From: Bacteroidales bacterium
GTDB taxonomy: Bacteria; Bacteroidota; Bacteroidia; Bacteroidales; P3
Length of the DNA stretch: 64,000 bases
Assembly: GCA_017522105.1 (NCBI GenBank)
Contig: JAFXAA010000007.1
Span: forward strand, 21,168-85,167
Direction: 5' to 3'
Part shown: positions 33,334 through 42,665 of the stretch, piece by piece
Position numbering within the stretch: the first letter of the stretch is position 1
Layout of the letters: every line of letters starts with the position of its first letter
The notes under the pieces: generated by a model
The model's input: the letters and a program-made list of their open reading frames with translations, nothing else
What the model was told of the DNA's origin: nothing
The model's database searches: none
Position numbers and translations under genes: made by a program

Positions 33334-34367
33334 ACCGCTGGCATCTGCTGGCTTAGACAATGGAAGGAGCCAAGGCCCCAGATGATGTCGGTGCTGTCTA
33401 TGCCCACCACCTCGCGGTCGGGGAAGCAGGCCTCAAGGATGTAGGCCGCCTCGTTGTCCGTCAGGCAGCGGTAGGTGGGGAATATGACCTTGCCGTTGGC
33501 AATGTAGAAGTTGGCATAGGAAGCCGGCAGACGCTGGCCGTCGTAGAACACCACGTCCGGCATCGGCAGCTCCACGATTGTGGGCTGCTTGCCGTTGGCC
33601 AAGCGGCAGCGCTGCAGCATCTTGAGGTTCTTCTGCAGCGGCTCGTAGTTCTCGTCCCACACATCCTCCTCCACGGCGGTGACTATGGTGTCCTCCGCCA
33701 CGAAGCGGGTCAGGTCGTCCACATGGCCGTCGGTGTCGTCGCCCACAATTCCGTCGCCAAGCCAGATGATATTGTCCACCCCGTAGTAGTCGCGCAGGTA
33801 ACCCTCAATCTGGTCCTGGTCGAGGTGCGGGTTGCGGTTGGCGTTGAGCAGGCACGACGTGGTGGTCAGCAGGTCGCCGCAACCGTTGACGTCTATGGAG
33901 CCTCCCTCCATGACGATGCCGGGCTCGAAGAGCGGCACCTCAGGCATCAGGTCGTGGATGCGCACAGGCACCTCGGTGTCGAGCTCGTAGGGGTACTTGC
34001 CGCCCCACGCGTTGTGGTTCCAGTTGACGATGGCGCGCTTCGCAGGGTCGGAGCGGTGGAGCAGGAACGCCGGGCCGTGGTCGCGGCACCAGGCGTCGTT
34101 GCTCGGTATGATGTGGAGGCGTATGTTGCCCATGTCGGTGCCAATAGCCTCCAGCTCGCGCTGCACATGCAGCAGCATCCGCTCGTCGTCAACGTTGATG
34201 TGCACCGTCTCGCCCTCCGCCAGGGTCTTGACGAAGAGGTGGTACGACGGGTATATGGTCTCAATCTTGCCCGGCCATGAGTCGGGGTTCTTCGGATAGG
34301 TGAGCCACGTAGCCTCGTGCCGCGCCCACTCCGCAGGCATGTAGTATCCTTGTTCTTTCGGGGTCAT
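33330..34367 (-). CDS. aguA: Agmatine deiminase
   Basis: The 345-residue enzyme of the guanidino-group-modifying superfamily makes N-carbamoylputrescine and ammonia from agmatine. The nucleophile is C337 in 'GSFHCLSQQMP'. 'SNDAWCRDHGPAF' and 'VMEGGSIDVNG' bind substrate, and 'DGHVDDLTRF' has the catalytic His-Asp. Its start codon shares one base with the aguB stop (TGATG), so both are translated from one message: agmatine to putrescine, CO2 and ammonia. Confidence 0.96.
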   Translation of the reverse strand: MTPKEQGYYMPAEWARHEATWLTYPKNPDSWPGKIETIYPSYHLFVKTLAEGETVHINVDDERMLLHVQRELEAIGTDMGNIRLHIIPSNDAWCRDHGPAFLLHRSDPAKRAIVNWNHNAWGGKYPYELDTEVPVRIHDLMPEVPLFEPGIVMEGGSIDVNGCGDLLTTTSCLLNANRNPHLDQDQIEGYLRDYYGVDNIIWLGDGIVGDDTDGHVDDLTRFVAEDTIVTAVEEDVWDENYEPLQKNLKMLQRCRLANGKQPTIVELPMPDVVFYDGQRLPASYANFYIANGKVIFPTYRCLTDNEAAYILEACFPDREVVGIDSTDIIWGLGSFHCLSQQMPAV

Positions 34368-35233
34368 CAGTCAATGAATCTCTTGGTTATGTCGCCATAG
34401 CTGTCGATGCGGCGGTCGCGCAGGTAAGGCCAGTGGCGGCGGTAGTGGTCGGTCTCGTCGAGGTCGAGGGTCTGCACGTGCAGGGCCTCGTCGTAGTGCG
34501 GCGCCTGCCAGAGCACACGCCCGAAGGCGTTGGTGACGAACGAGCCCCCCCAAAACTGCATGCCGCCCTCGAGGCCCGTGCGGTTGACGCTGACCACGGG
34601 CACGCCGTTGGCCACGGCATGGCTGCGCTGTATGGTCTGCCAGGCGGCATACTGCTCGCGGTTGTCCTTCTCCTTCTGGCGCACGTCCCAGCCTATGGCC
34701 GTGGGGAAGAAGAGAATCTGCGCACCCTTGAGGGCCGTGATGCGCGCAGCTTCGGGGTACCACTGGTCCCAGCAGATGAGCACGCCCACAGTGGCGTACT
34801 TGGTCTTGAACACCTTGTAGCCCAGGTCGCCGGGGGTGAAGTAGAACTTCTCGTAGTAGCCCGGATCGTCGGGGATGTGCATCTTGCGGTACTTGCCGAG
34901 GTACGAGCCGTCGGCGTCGATGACCGCCGTGGTGTTGTGGTAGAGGCCCTCGGCGCGCTTCTCGAACATCGAGCATATCAGCACCACGCCGAGCTCCTTG
35001 GCCAGGGCCATGAAATGCTGCGTCGTGGGCCCGTCGGGGATGGCCTCGGCCAGGCGGAAGTTCTCGTAGCGCTCCTCGTCGCAGAAATAGAGCGACGCGA
35101 AAAGCTCCTGCAAGCATATTATCTGTGCGCCTCCGGCGGCCAGTTCGCGCACCTTATCCGTATAGCGTTCAATGTTTTGAGCCTTGTCCTCGACACAGCT
35201 CATCTGGGCGATGCCCACCTTCACTTTGTTCAT
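34367..35233 (-). CDS. aguB: N-carbamoylputrescine amidase
   Basis: The 288-residue nitrilase-superfamily enzyme splits N-carbamoylputrescine to putrescine. The Glu-Lys-Cys triad is E43 ('CLQELF'), K117 ('KYRKMHIPDD') and C154 ('LICWDQWYPE'). 'YYEKFYFTPGDLGYK' is also typical. ATG at 35233 (MNKVKVGIAQM) is chosen; the frame is open a further 28 codons upstream through the promoter, which is not coding. Directly upstream lies its promoter (35256-35287), then element D. Confidence 0.95.
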   Translation of the reverse strand: MNKVKVGIAQMSCVEDKAQNIERYTDKVRELAAGGAQIICLQELFASLYFCDEERYENFRLAEAIPDGPTTQHFMALAKELGVVLICSMFEKRAEGLYHNTTAVIDADGSYLGKYRKMHIPDDPGYYEKFYFTPGDLGYKVFKTKYATVGVLICWDQWYPEAARITALKGAQILFFPTAIGWDVRQKEKDNREQYAAWQTIQRSHAVANGVPVVSVNRTGLEGGMQFWGGSFVTNAFGRVLWQAPHYDEALHVQTLDLDETDHYRRHWPYLRDRRIDSYGDITKRFID

Positions 35234-35255
35234 TTGCTCCGTAGGTTTGAAAATG

Positions 35256-35287
35256 CAAAAATATAAAAAAAAGCTGACATGGCCAAA
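35256..35287 (-). promoter_or_regulatory. Promoter of aguB-aguA-protease
   Basis: On the minus strand TTTG (35287-35284), 20 nt, TATTTTTG (35263-35256). Confidence 0.75.
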
Positions 35288-35332
35288 AACTTTCTCTCTC
35301 TCCCACCATTTTTCCACCTCTCCCCACCGGAG

Positions 35333-35423
35333 CCGGTACGGAGCCCCTACGGCCGTTCTTCAGTAGTTCTTCAGTAGTTCTTCAGTCAAACACTGAAGAA
35401 CTACTGAAGAACTACTGAAGAAA
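35333..35423. repeat. 11-bp-module hairpin, element D
   Basis: Left arm: CCGGTACGGAG, CCCCTACGGCC, GTTCTTCAGTA, GTTCTTCAGTA, GTTCTTCAGT (35333-35386). Loop CAAAC. Right arm: ACTGAAGAAC, TACTGAAGAAC, TACTGAAGAAA (35392-35423). The expected outer right modules (CCGTAGGGG type) are missing and are replaced by the 44-bp array. Confidence 0.9.
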
Positions 35424-35640
35424 TGCCGTCGCGGAGGCGACGGAACTACGCCTCTCGGCGGAAGAAATGCCGTCGCGGAGGCGACGGAACTACGCCCCTC
35501 GGCGGAAGAAATGCCGTCGCGGAGCCGACGGAACTACGCCCCTCGGCGGAAGAAATGCCGTCGCGGAGCCGACGGAACTACGCCCCTCGGCGGAAGAAAT
35601 GCCGTCGCGGAGCCGACGGAACTACGCCCCTTGGCGGAAG
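35421..35640. repeat. Five exact-length 44-bp tandem repeats
   Basis: Units start at 35421, 35465, 35509, 35553 and 35597. Each is four 11-bp modules; in the phase of the hairpin these are TGCCGTCGCGG, AGGCGACGGAA (or AGCCGACGGAA), CTACGCCCCTC and GGCGGAAGAAA. The units differ at only a few positions (GGCGACGG in units 1-2, GCCGACGG in 3-5). Each can form a CCGTCGC/GCGACGG-type small stem. A further degenerate half-unit follows (35641-35690). Confidence 0.93.
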
Positions 35641-35806
35641 AACGGTCGTACCGGGTCCGCAGCAAGGCCGTAGGGATGCGGTGCCGGACGGGGGGAGGAA
35701 AGATTATTTTGGCCAAGGCACAATATAAAGCGGCAAAGGTCGTTATGATGTTGTTGTCGTGCAGGGTGCGCGGCAAACATATAAATAGCATAAACAACAG
35801 AAAGAC

Positions 35807-36088
35807 ATGATACTACTCGACATTGCGAATGGCTGGAAGACCGCCATAATGATTGCGGCGATGATTGCCGTGTTCTACTTTTTCCTCATCAAGCCGCAGA
35901 GCGACAAGTCCAAGAAGGAGGCCGCCTACCGCGACAATCTGAAGGCCGGCGACGAACTGATGACCGCCGGCGGCATACACGTGAAGTTCGTGAGCCGCGA
36001 CGGTGCCTACGCCGTGGTGGAGGCCGCCCCGGGGGTGAAGATGAAGGTGCAGATAGCCACTCTGCAGCCTGTCCCCACGAGGAAATAG
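35807..36088 (+). CDS. yajC: Preprotein translocase subunit YajC
   Basis: The 93-residue protein has one N-terminal transmembrane helix ('IMIAAMIAVFYFFLIKPQ') followed by 'DNLKAGDELMTAGGIHVKFV', the family signature. It associates with SecDF at the Sec translocon. A terminator follows after 26 nt. Confidence 0.94.
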   Translation: MILLDIANGWKTAIMIAAMIAVFYFFLIKPQSDKSKKEAAYRDNLKAGDELMTAGGIHVKFVSRDGAYAVVEAAPGVKMKVQIATLQPVPTRK

Positions 36089-36114
36089 AGATTTTAAGAT
36101 TAATTAACAACAGA

Positions 36115-36149
36115 AACTCCGAAAACTTTGAGCGTTTTCGGAGTTTTTT
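36115..36149 (+). terminator. Terminator of yajC
   Basis: CTCCGAAAAC / GTTTTCGGAG (36117-36126 / 36134-36143), 7-nt loop, then six T. Its loop supplies the -33 box of the next promoter. Confidence 0.92.
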
Positions 36150-36158
36150 GTATCTTTG
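36127..36158 (+). promoter_or_regulatory. Promoter of the efflux operon, inside the yajC terminator
   Basis: TTTG (36127-36130, in the hairpin loop), 20-nt spacer, TATCTTTG (36151-36158) directly after the T-tract. Termination and initiation signals share the same DNA. Confidence 0.8.
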
Positions 36159-36230
36159 CACCGCTTTTCGAGCCCCGGCAGGAGTGGCTGAAAGCGTATT
36201 ATAATTTAGAAAACAAATAGATAGAGCCTG

Positions 36231-36869
36231 ATGGCAAACGAGGAGAACAGGGATAAAATCGTCGAGACGGCGCTGCAGATGTTCAACACACGCGGCTGGC
36301 GTGGCGTGACCATGGACGACATAGCCCAGGCCCTTCACATGTCGAAGCGCACCCTCTACGAGACTTTTGCGAACAAGGAGGAGCTGCTGGCGGAGTGCCT
36401 GATGCGGGTGCACGACCAGATCAACGACCTGCACCGCAAGGCCCACAGCAAGGTGGACGAGCCGATGCTGGTGGCGATGTACATGCTGCGCGTGGGCGCC
36501 GACACCAACCACCGCTACCAGAGGCTGATAGAGGAGGCCGAACGCTACTACCCGGAGATACACGACCGCTTCTTCCGCCTGCACACTGAGACGCTGCACA
36601 CGATGATGGAACACGGCATGGAGTACGTCCGCGAGCACGGCTACCTGCGACCCGACGCCGACGTGGAGGTGGCTGTGGACTTTCTGTGCGACCTGATGCA
36701 GCAGCACCGCCTCTCGTCCGTGGACGACCCGAAGGCCTACGTGCGACGCCTCAACGAGGTGTGTTTCACCTACCTGCGTGGCCTGATGACCACGGAGACC
36801 ATAGAGCGCTACGAGCGTTCGGAGCCGCACTTCAAGAAGGTGATGCAGGAGCTTGAAGTGCTTAAATAG
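36231..36869 (+). CDS. TetR/AcrR family regulator
   Basis: The 212-residue protein has the TetR helix-turn-helix at about 10-55 ('ALQMFNTRGWRGVTMDDIAQ', 'ALHMSKRTLYETFANKEEL') and a helical ligand-binding region. It precedes an RND efflux operon by 25 nt and is probably its repressor, relieved by a pump substrate (inference from context). Confidence 0.92.
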   Translation: MANEENRDKIVETALQMFNTRGWRGVTMDDIAQALHMSKRTLYETFANKEELLAECLMRVHDQINDLHRKAHSKVDEPMLVAMYMLRVGADTNHRYQRLIEEAERYYPEIHDRFFRLHTETLHTMMEHGMEYVREHGYLRPDADVEVAVDFLCDLMQQHRLSSVDDPKAYVRRLNEVCFTYLRGLMTTETIERYERSEPHFKKVMQELEVLK

Positions 36870-36894
36870 ATAATAAACAATAAAAGATAGAACG

Positions 36895-38286
36895 ATGAAA
36901 CTGAAAAGAGTGACCCTGGCCGCAGCCCTGCTGGCCGTCGCCCTCGGCGCCAAGGCGCAGGACGGCGGCACGCTGAGCCTGAGCCTGGAGGAGGCGCAGC
37001 AGTATGCCGTGGAGCACAACGCGGCGATGCTGAACGCCAACCTCGAAGTGAAGAAGGCTGAGTACAGCCGATGGAAGACGCTGAGCACCATGCTGCCGCA
37101 GGTGAAGGCGGGTTTTGACTACCAGAACATGTGCGGCTACACGATGAACATCGGCGGCGGTCGCGGCATGAGCAGCATGATACCCGACTCGATCACCATA
37201 GGCACAATGACGCTGCCCATCTCCATTCCCGGCAGCAACACCGAGGGCACGGAGAGCGGCGGCATAGCCATGAACCCCAGCGGGACGTTCAGCATCACGG
37301 CTTCGGTGGCAGTGACGGGGGCGCAGATTGTTGGCACCATGCTGCAGAACATTGCCATGAAGATGACCGACATCAGCCGCCAGCAGACGGAGCAGGAGAC
37401 GCGCGCCAACGTGAAGAACGTGTACGTGAGCATCCTGGTGATGGAGCAGACCGTGGGGCTGCTTGACAGCAGCCTGGCCAACCTGCAGCGCCTTGCCGCC
37501 ACGAGCCAGGCCAGCGTTGACGTGGGCGCCGCCGAGCAGGTGGACGCCGACAAGCTGCAGGTGCAGGTGGCGCAGCTGCGCAGCAGCATCAACAGCACGC
37601 GCCGCTCGCTGCAGGCCCTGCGCAACACCATGCTGCTGCAGCTGGGCGCCGACGTCAGCAAGAGCCTTGAGCTGACCACGGAGCTGGACGACATACTGAG
37701 CCTGGACAACGCCACGCACCTCCTCGGGCGCGGGTTCGACATAGAGAAGAACTACAGCTACCAACTGCTGGAGCAGAACGAGAAGCTGGCAAAGCGCAAC
37801 GTGGCCATGGCCTACATGGACCTCACCCCCACCCTCTCGGCCTACTACCAGTACAGCGCCAAGACCTACTTCGGCAAGGACGAGGGCTTCAACATGACGC
37901 CGCCGAACATGGTGGGTGCCAACGTGAGCCTGCCCCTCTTCACCAGCGGCACGCGCACGGTGAACATCAAGAGCGCCAAGATAGACCTGCAGGAGGCCGC
38001 CAACAACAAACGGCAGGCCGAGGACGGGCTGCGCGTGCAGTACAACCAGCTGTGCTACGACCTGGCCACGGCCCTGGAGACCTATGACATACAGAGCCGC
38101 AACCTGGAGGTGACGCAGCGCGTGTTTGCCAACATCACGGAGAAGTACAACTACGGCCGCGCCAGCAGCCTGGAGGTGACCACCGCCTCGACCGACATCA
38201 TCACAGCCCAGAGCAACTACATACAGGCGGTGATGAACGTGGTGGCGGCACAGATATCGCTGGAGAACCTGCTCAACATAGAGTAA
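36895..38286 (+). CDS. TolC family outer-membrane efflux protein
   Basis: The 463-residue protein has a signal peptide (MKLKRVTLAAALLAVALGAK) and two TolC-type helical repeats. It corresponds in position to PG0538 of Porphyromonas gingivalis, the outer-membrane part of the Xep pump. 'YNYGRASSLEVTTASTDI' near the end is typical of OEP repeats. It forms the trimeric exit duct for the RND pump. Confidence 0.92.
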   Translation: MKLKRVTLAAALLAVALGAKAQDGGTLSLSLEEAQQYAVEHNAAMLNANLEVKKAEYSRWKTLSTMLPQVKAGFDYQNMCGYTMNIGGGRGMSSMIPDSITIGTMTLPISIPGSNTEGTESGGIAMNPSGTFSITASVAVTGAQIVGTMLQNIAMKMTDISRQQTEQETRANVKNVYVSILVMEQTVGLLDSSLANLQRLAATSQASVDVGAAEQVDADKLQVQVAQLRSSINSTRRSLQALRNTMLLQLGADVSKSLELTTELDDILSLDNATHLLGRGFDIEKNYSYQLLEQNEKLAKRNVAMAYMDLTPTLSAYYQYSAKTYFGKDEGFNMTPPNMVGANVSLPLFTSGTRTVNIKSAKIDLQEAANNKRQAEDGLRVQYNQLCYDLATALETYDIQSRNLEVTQRVFANITEKYNYGRASSLEVTTASTDIITAQSNYIQAVMNVVAAQISLENLLNIE

Positions 38287-38346
38287 TGGTTACAGGTTAT
38301 TGAATGCCCCTGACTGTTTTAATTGAATAAAAGACACACAAAGAAT

Positions 38347-39378
38347 ATGAACAAAGCGACAAGAATTGCAGCAGTGGCCCTGGCCGCCATCACTCTGGCA
38401 GCCTGCGGCAACCAGGGTGGCAGCAAGCAGGCCACCACGACCCAGAAAGAAGCCGAGAAGGTGAAGGTAATGACCCTCGAAAGCGAGCGCATAGCCAAGA
38501 GCCTTGAGTTGAATGCCACACTCGAAGGCTACGAGACGATGAACATAGCCCCCAGCCTCACGGGCCACATAGAGCACATATATGTGGAGGTGGGCAGCCG
38601 CGTGCAGAAAGGCTCCATGCTGGTGCGCATGGACCAGACGCAGCTCAACACCACGCGTATCAACCTGGCCAGCACGAAGACCGAGTTCGAGCGCGTGAAA
38701 GCCCTGAAGGAGAGCGGCTCGGTGAGCCAGCAGGTGTACGACCAGACCAAGGCCGGGTACGACCAGCTGGCCGAAAATGAACGCTTCCTTGAACAGAACA
38801 CCTTCGTGAAAGCCCAGTTCGCCGGCGTCATCAGCGCCAAATACTATGAGGACGGCGAGATGTATGCCGGCCAGCCCATCCTGACGCTGACGCAGATATC
38901 ACGCCTGAAGGCCATCATCAACATCCCCGAGAGCTACTTCCCGCTGGTGAAGCAAGGCATGAAGGTGGACGTGGAGAGTGACATCTACCCCGGCGAGGTG
39001 TTCCCCGCCACCATAGAGATTGTCTACCCCACTGTTGACCCGCAGAGCCACACCTTCCAGGCCAAGCTCAACATACCCAACAGCGGCGAGAAGATACGTC
39101 CCGGCATGTACGTGCGCACGCGCCTCGCCGTGGGCGAGGTGGACGCCATCGTGGTGCCATACCAGAGCGTGCTGAAGCTCACAGGCTCGAACGACCGCTA
39201 CGTCTTCGTGGCCGACGGCACGCAGGCCCGCCGCGTGGCCGTCACCCTCGGCCAGCGTTTTGACGACCGCATAGAGATCATCCCCATCGAAGCCGACGCC
39301 ATAAAAGCTGGCGACCGCCTCGTCGTCACCGGGCAGGCACGCCTTGTAGACGGCTCGGTGCTGGACATCGTTGACTAA
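38347..39378 (+). CDS. RND efflux periplasmic adaptor (membrane fusion protein)
   Basis: The 343-residue lipoprotein (signal MNKATRIAAVALAAITLAAC) has the lipoyl/hairpin layout: 'GHIEHIYVEVGSRVQKGSML', a helical hairpin (about 95-140), 'AQFAGVISAKYYEDGEMY', and a C-terminal beta-barrel ('RPGMYVRTRLAVGEVDA'). It links the RND pump to TolC. ATG at 38347 is chosen because it leaves a proper lipoprotein signal. Confidence 0.93.
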   Translation: MNKATRIAAVALAAITLAACGNQGGSKQATTTQKEAEKVKVMTLESERIAKSLELNATLEGYETMNIAPSLTGHIEHIYVEVGSRVQKGSMLVRMDQTQLNTTRINLASTKTEFERVKALKESGSVSQQVYDQTKAGYDQLAENERFLEQNTFVKAQFAGVISAKYYEDGEMYAGQPILTLTQISRLKAIINIPESYFPLVKQGMKVDVESDIYPGEVFPATIEIVYPTVDPQSHTFQAKLNIPNSGEKIRPGMYVRTRLAVGEVDAIVVPYQSVLKLTGSNDRYVFVADGTQARRVAVTLGQRFDDRIEIIPIEADAIKAGDRLVVTGQARLVDGSVLDIVD

Positions 39379-39414
39379 ACAACCCTTTACTAACAACCAA
39401 TCACCAATCACAAC

Positions 39415-42400
39415 ATGGCCATATACAAGACAGCAATCAACAAGCCCATCACCACGGGCTTGATATTCGTGGCCGTCATCGTGCTGGGCCTCTTCTCGCT
39501 GACGCGTCTGCCCATAGACCAGATGCCGGAGATGGACCCGCCATACGTCACCGTGATGACCACCTACGCCGGCGCCAACGCCAGCGACATTGAGACAAAC
39601 ATCACCAAGCTGGTGGAGAACTCGCTCAACAGTGTAGACGGACTGAAGAACATAACCTCCAGCTCGCGCGACAACATTTCAGTCGTATCACTTGAATTCG
39701 AGTGGGGCTCCAACATCGACGAAGCCCTGAACGACATACGCTCCTACGTGGACCTCCTCTACGACAACCTGCCCGACGGCGTCAGCCGCCCCATGATTCT
39801 GAAGCTCAACTCCAGCGCCATGCCCGTCATGACCTACGGCTTCACCGCCAAGGAGAGCTATTCGGGGCTTGACCGGATACTGGAGGACAACGTCGTCAAC
39901 GAGCTCAACCGCATCGACGGCATAGGCAACATCACCGTCAGCGGTGCGCCGGAGCGCTACGTGTACATTGACCTCGACCCCAAGCAGCTCGACTCCTACG
40001 GCATACCGCTGGAACTCGTGGGACAGGCCATCAGCTCCAACAACCTCGACCTTGCTTCGGGCACCGTCAAGATGGGCAAGGAGCAGTACCAGATGCGCGT
40101 CAAGGGCGAATACATTGAAAGCTCCGAGATTGGCGACATAGTGGTCACCACAACCATGACCGGCAAACAGGTCTTCGTGCGCGACCTCGCCACCGTGCGC
40201 GACACCATCAAAGACCTCTCCCTCGACGAGAAAATCAACGGCAAGGACGGCGCCCGCATCATCATCTCCAAGCAGACCGGCGCCAACACCGTACAGATTG
40301 CACGCGAAGTGAAAGCCCAGATGGCACAGATAATGAAGACCATGCCGCCCGACATAGAGATGACGCTCATCAACGACGGTTCAGACAACATCACCAACGC
40401 CATCAACGGCCTCTCGGAGAGCATCTTCTATGCCCTTCTCTTCGTTGTCCTCGTCGTTCTCGTCTTCCTCGGCAACTGGCGTTCCACATTAATCATCGCC
40501 CTCACCATCCCCATCTCCCTCGTCACCTCCTTCATCTACCTCCTGATGGCCGACAGCTCGCTCAACATCATCTCCCTGGCATCGCTCACCGTCGCCATAG
40601 GTATGGTTGTCGATGACGCTATCGTTGTCCTGGAGAACATCACAAAACACATAGAGCGCGGCGAGTCGCCACGCGAAGCAGCCATCTGCGCCACCAACGA
40701 GGTGTGGACATCAGTCATAGCGACCACCCTTGTCCTTGTAGCCGTCTTCGTGCCACTCACCATGCTGCCCGGCATGATGGGTATCTTCATGAAAGAGCTC
40801 GGCTGGATTGTCACTATCGTCGTATGCGTCTCCACCACCGCGGCCATCACACTCATACCAATGCTCAGCAGCAAGATGCTCAAGGAGAAGCCATTCTTCC
40901 TCACACGTGAGGCTCGCGAAGAGGCCGAACGCAAGCAGGCTGCCAAGAAGATAACCTTCGACAAGACCGTGGGCCGCGTCTTCAATGCCATAGAGGCATG
41001 GTACGCCAACGTACTCCGCTGGTGCCTACGCCACAAACGCATTGCCCTACTCATCGCCTTCGCCTTCTTCGTCGTCTCCATACTCCCCTTCATCACCGGC
41101 AAGATAGGCATGGACTTCATGAAAGAGCAGGACAACGGCCGCATGAGCATCAGCGCCGAACTGCAGCGCGGCACCCGCATCGAGGAAACGCTCAAGACCG
41201 CCCGCCACATGGAAGAAGACGTGTACCGCCTCCTTGGCGACGACGTCATCGTCGTCTCCACCACCGCCGGTTCCAACGACGATGCCGGCTTCGGGGCTCT
41301 CTTCAACTCCACCACCAACAACAAGATTTCCATGACCATCCGCACCACCAAAAAGTACGAGCGAGAGCGTACCATCTTCGACATGCAGGAAGACCTCCGG
41401 CGCTGCTTTGCCGAATACCCCGAGCTCGTGACCTTCCAAGTCAACCAGGGCGGCGGCATGGGCGGCTCCAACAACTCCCTCTCCGTGGAAATCTACGGCT
41501 ACAACTTCGACCAGACCACAGCCTTCACCAACGAACTGCGCCGCCGCGTCGAACAGAACGTGCCCGGAGCCCGCGACACCAAGATCTCGCGCGACGAAGA
41601 CCGTGCAGAACTAAAGATAGAGCTCGACAAACAGAAACTCGCGCTCCACGGACTCAACGAAAGCACTGTGGCACTCTACGTCCGCAACCGCGTCAACGGC
41701 ATGACCGCCGGCTTCCTCAAAGAAGACGGCGAAGAGTACAACATTGTTGTCCGCCTCCGCGAAGAGTACCGCGACGCCATATCCGACATCGAGCAACTAT
41801 CCATCCCCACAGCCACCGGCAAAATAGTCAAACTCGAAGAACTCGCAAAAATCGAGGAGTACTGGTGCCCGCCCACCATTGAGCGTAAAAACCGCCAGCG
41901 CTACCTCACTCTCACCGTCATGCCCTACAACACCTCCCTCCAGGAGCTTGCACAGAACGTGCAGCACGAACTCGACCAAATGAACATACCAGCCGAAATC
42001 CATGTCGCCCTCGCTGGCAACTATAAAGACCAGCAAGACTCAACGCGAGACATGATGCTGCTCGCCGCACTCATACTCATGCTCGTCTATATCGTCATGG
42101 CATCACAGTTCGAATCCTTCGCCAAGCCCTTCATCATCATGTTCTCCATTCCCTTCGCCATCAGCGGCGTCAGCCTCATGATGTACTTCACCGGCAACAA
42201 CATAGACATGATTGGCCTCCTCGGACTCGTCCTCCTCATCGGCATCGTCGTCAAAAACGGCATTGTCCTCGTCGACTACATCAACCTCATGCGCGAGCGC
42301 GGACTGCCACTAGCCGAAGCCATCGCCGTCAGCGGACAAAGCCGTCTCCGCCCGGTCCTAATGACCGCCTTCACCACCATCCTCGGCATGATACCTATGG

Positions 42401-42600
42401 CCACCTCCACCTCCGAAGGCTCCGAGCTGTGGACCACCATGGGCCTCGTCGTCATCGGTGGCCTCACTGTATCCACCTTCGTCACACTCATCGTCGTCCC
42501 AGTCCTCTATGGCGTCTTCAACCGCCACGGCGACCAGGAGAAAATCGAGCGCGAACGCAAGAAATTCATATTCATGAACATCAACCTTAATGAACAATAA
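39415..42600 (+). CDS. RND family efflux pump, inner-membrane subunit
   Basis: The 1061-residue HAE1-type transporter has 12 transmembrane helices in two halves with large periplasmic loops. The proton-relay pair is D400-D401 in 'GMVVDDAIVVLENI', and 'GIVVKNGIVLVDYINLMRE' marks the second half. It exports drugs, bile salts or other amphiphiles by proton antiport. Third structural gene of the operon. Confidence 0.95.
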   Translation: MAIYKTAINKPITTGLIFVAVIVLGLFSLTRLPIDQMPEMDPPYVTVMTTYAGANASDIETNITKLVENSLNSVDGLKNITSSSRDNISVVSLEFEWGSNIDEALNDIRSYVDLLYDNLPDGVSRPMILKLNSSAMPVMTYGFTAKESYSGLDRILEDNVVNELNRIDGIGNITVSGAPERYVYIDLDPKQLDSYGIPLELVGQAISSNNLDLASGTVKMGKEQYQMRVKGEYIESSEIGDIVVTTTMTGKQVFVRDLATVRDTIKDLSLDEKINGKDGARIIISKQTGANTVQIAREVKAQMAQIMKTMPPDIEMTLINDGSDNITNAINGLSESIFYALLFVVLVVLVFLGNWRSTLIIALTIPISLVTSFIYLLMADSSLNIISLASLTVAIGMVVDDAIVVLENITKHIERGESPREAAICATNEVWTSVIATTLVLVAVFVPLTMLPGMMGIFMKELGWIVTIVVCVSTTAAITLIPMLSSKMLKEKPFFLTREAREEAERKQAAKKITFDKTVGRVFNAIEAWYANVLRWCLRHKRIALLIAFAFFVVSILPFITGKIGMDFMKEQDNGRMSISAELQRGTRIEETLKTARHMEEDVYRLLGDDVIVVSTTAGSNDDAGFGALFNSTTNNKISMTIRTTKKYERERTIFDMQEDLRRCFAEYPELVTFQVNQGGGMGGSNNSLSVEIYGYNFDQTTAFTNELRRRVEQNVPGARDTKISRDEDRAELKIELDKQKLALHGLNESTVALYVRNRVNGMTAGFLKEDGEEYNIVVRLREEYRDAISDIEQLSIPTATGKIVKLEELAKIEEYWCPPTIERKNRQRYLTLTVMPYNTSLQELAQNVQHELDQMNIPAEIHVALAGNYKDQQDSTRDMMLLAALILMLVYIVMASQFESFAKPFIIMFSIPFAISGVSLMMYFTGNNIDMIGLLGLVLLIGIVVKNGIVLVDYINLMRERGLPLAEAIAVSGQSRLRPVLMTAFTTILGMIPMATSTSEGSELWTTMGLVVIGGLTVSTFVTLIVVPVLYGVFNRHGDQEKIERERKKFIFMNINLNEQ

Positions 42601-42665
42601 GTTTAAGGTGGCCACACAGACAACCTTAAACCTTAAACCTTAACCCCCAAACCCTAAACCTTACC
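42601..42665. repeat. CCTTAAA word repeat in the efflux operon
   Basis: GTTTAAGGTGGCC is followed by ACCTTAAACCTTAAACCTTA words and CCCTAAACC variants, giving an imperfect stem. It fills the gap between the pump gene and the PG0541-type gene. Confidence 0.65.

Larger units (their letters stand above)
35234..35806. other. Divergent intergenic region aguB / yajC (573 bp)
   Basis: Contains the aguB promoter, hairpin element D (35333-35423), the 44-bp tandem array (35421-35640), and the yajC upstream region. Frames through the tandem array exist in all three phases because 44 is not a multiple of 3; none is accepted as a gene. Confidence 0.8.

Noticed and set aside
35421-35640. CRISPR array
   Set aside because: The 44-bp units follow each other directly with no spacers, and no cas genes are present.
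35423-35810. Arg/Pro-rich proteins of about 100 residues reading through the array
   Set aside because: Because 44 is not a multiple of three, all three phases give the same peptide blocks; this is a by-product of the repeat, and no promoter or start context supports it.
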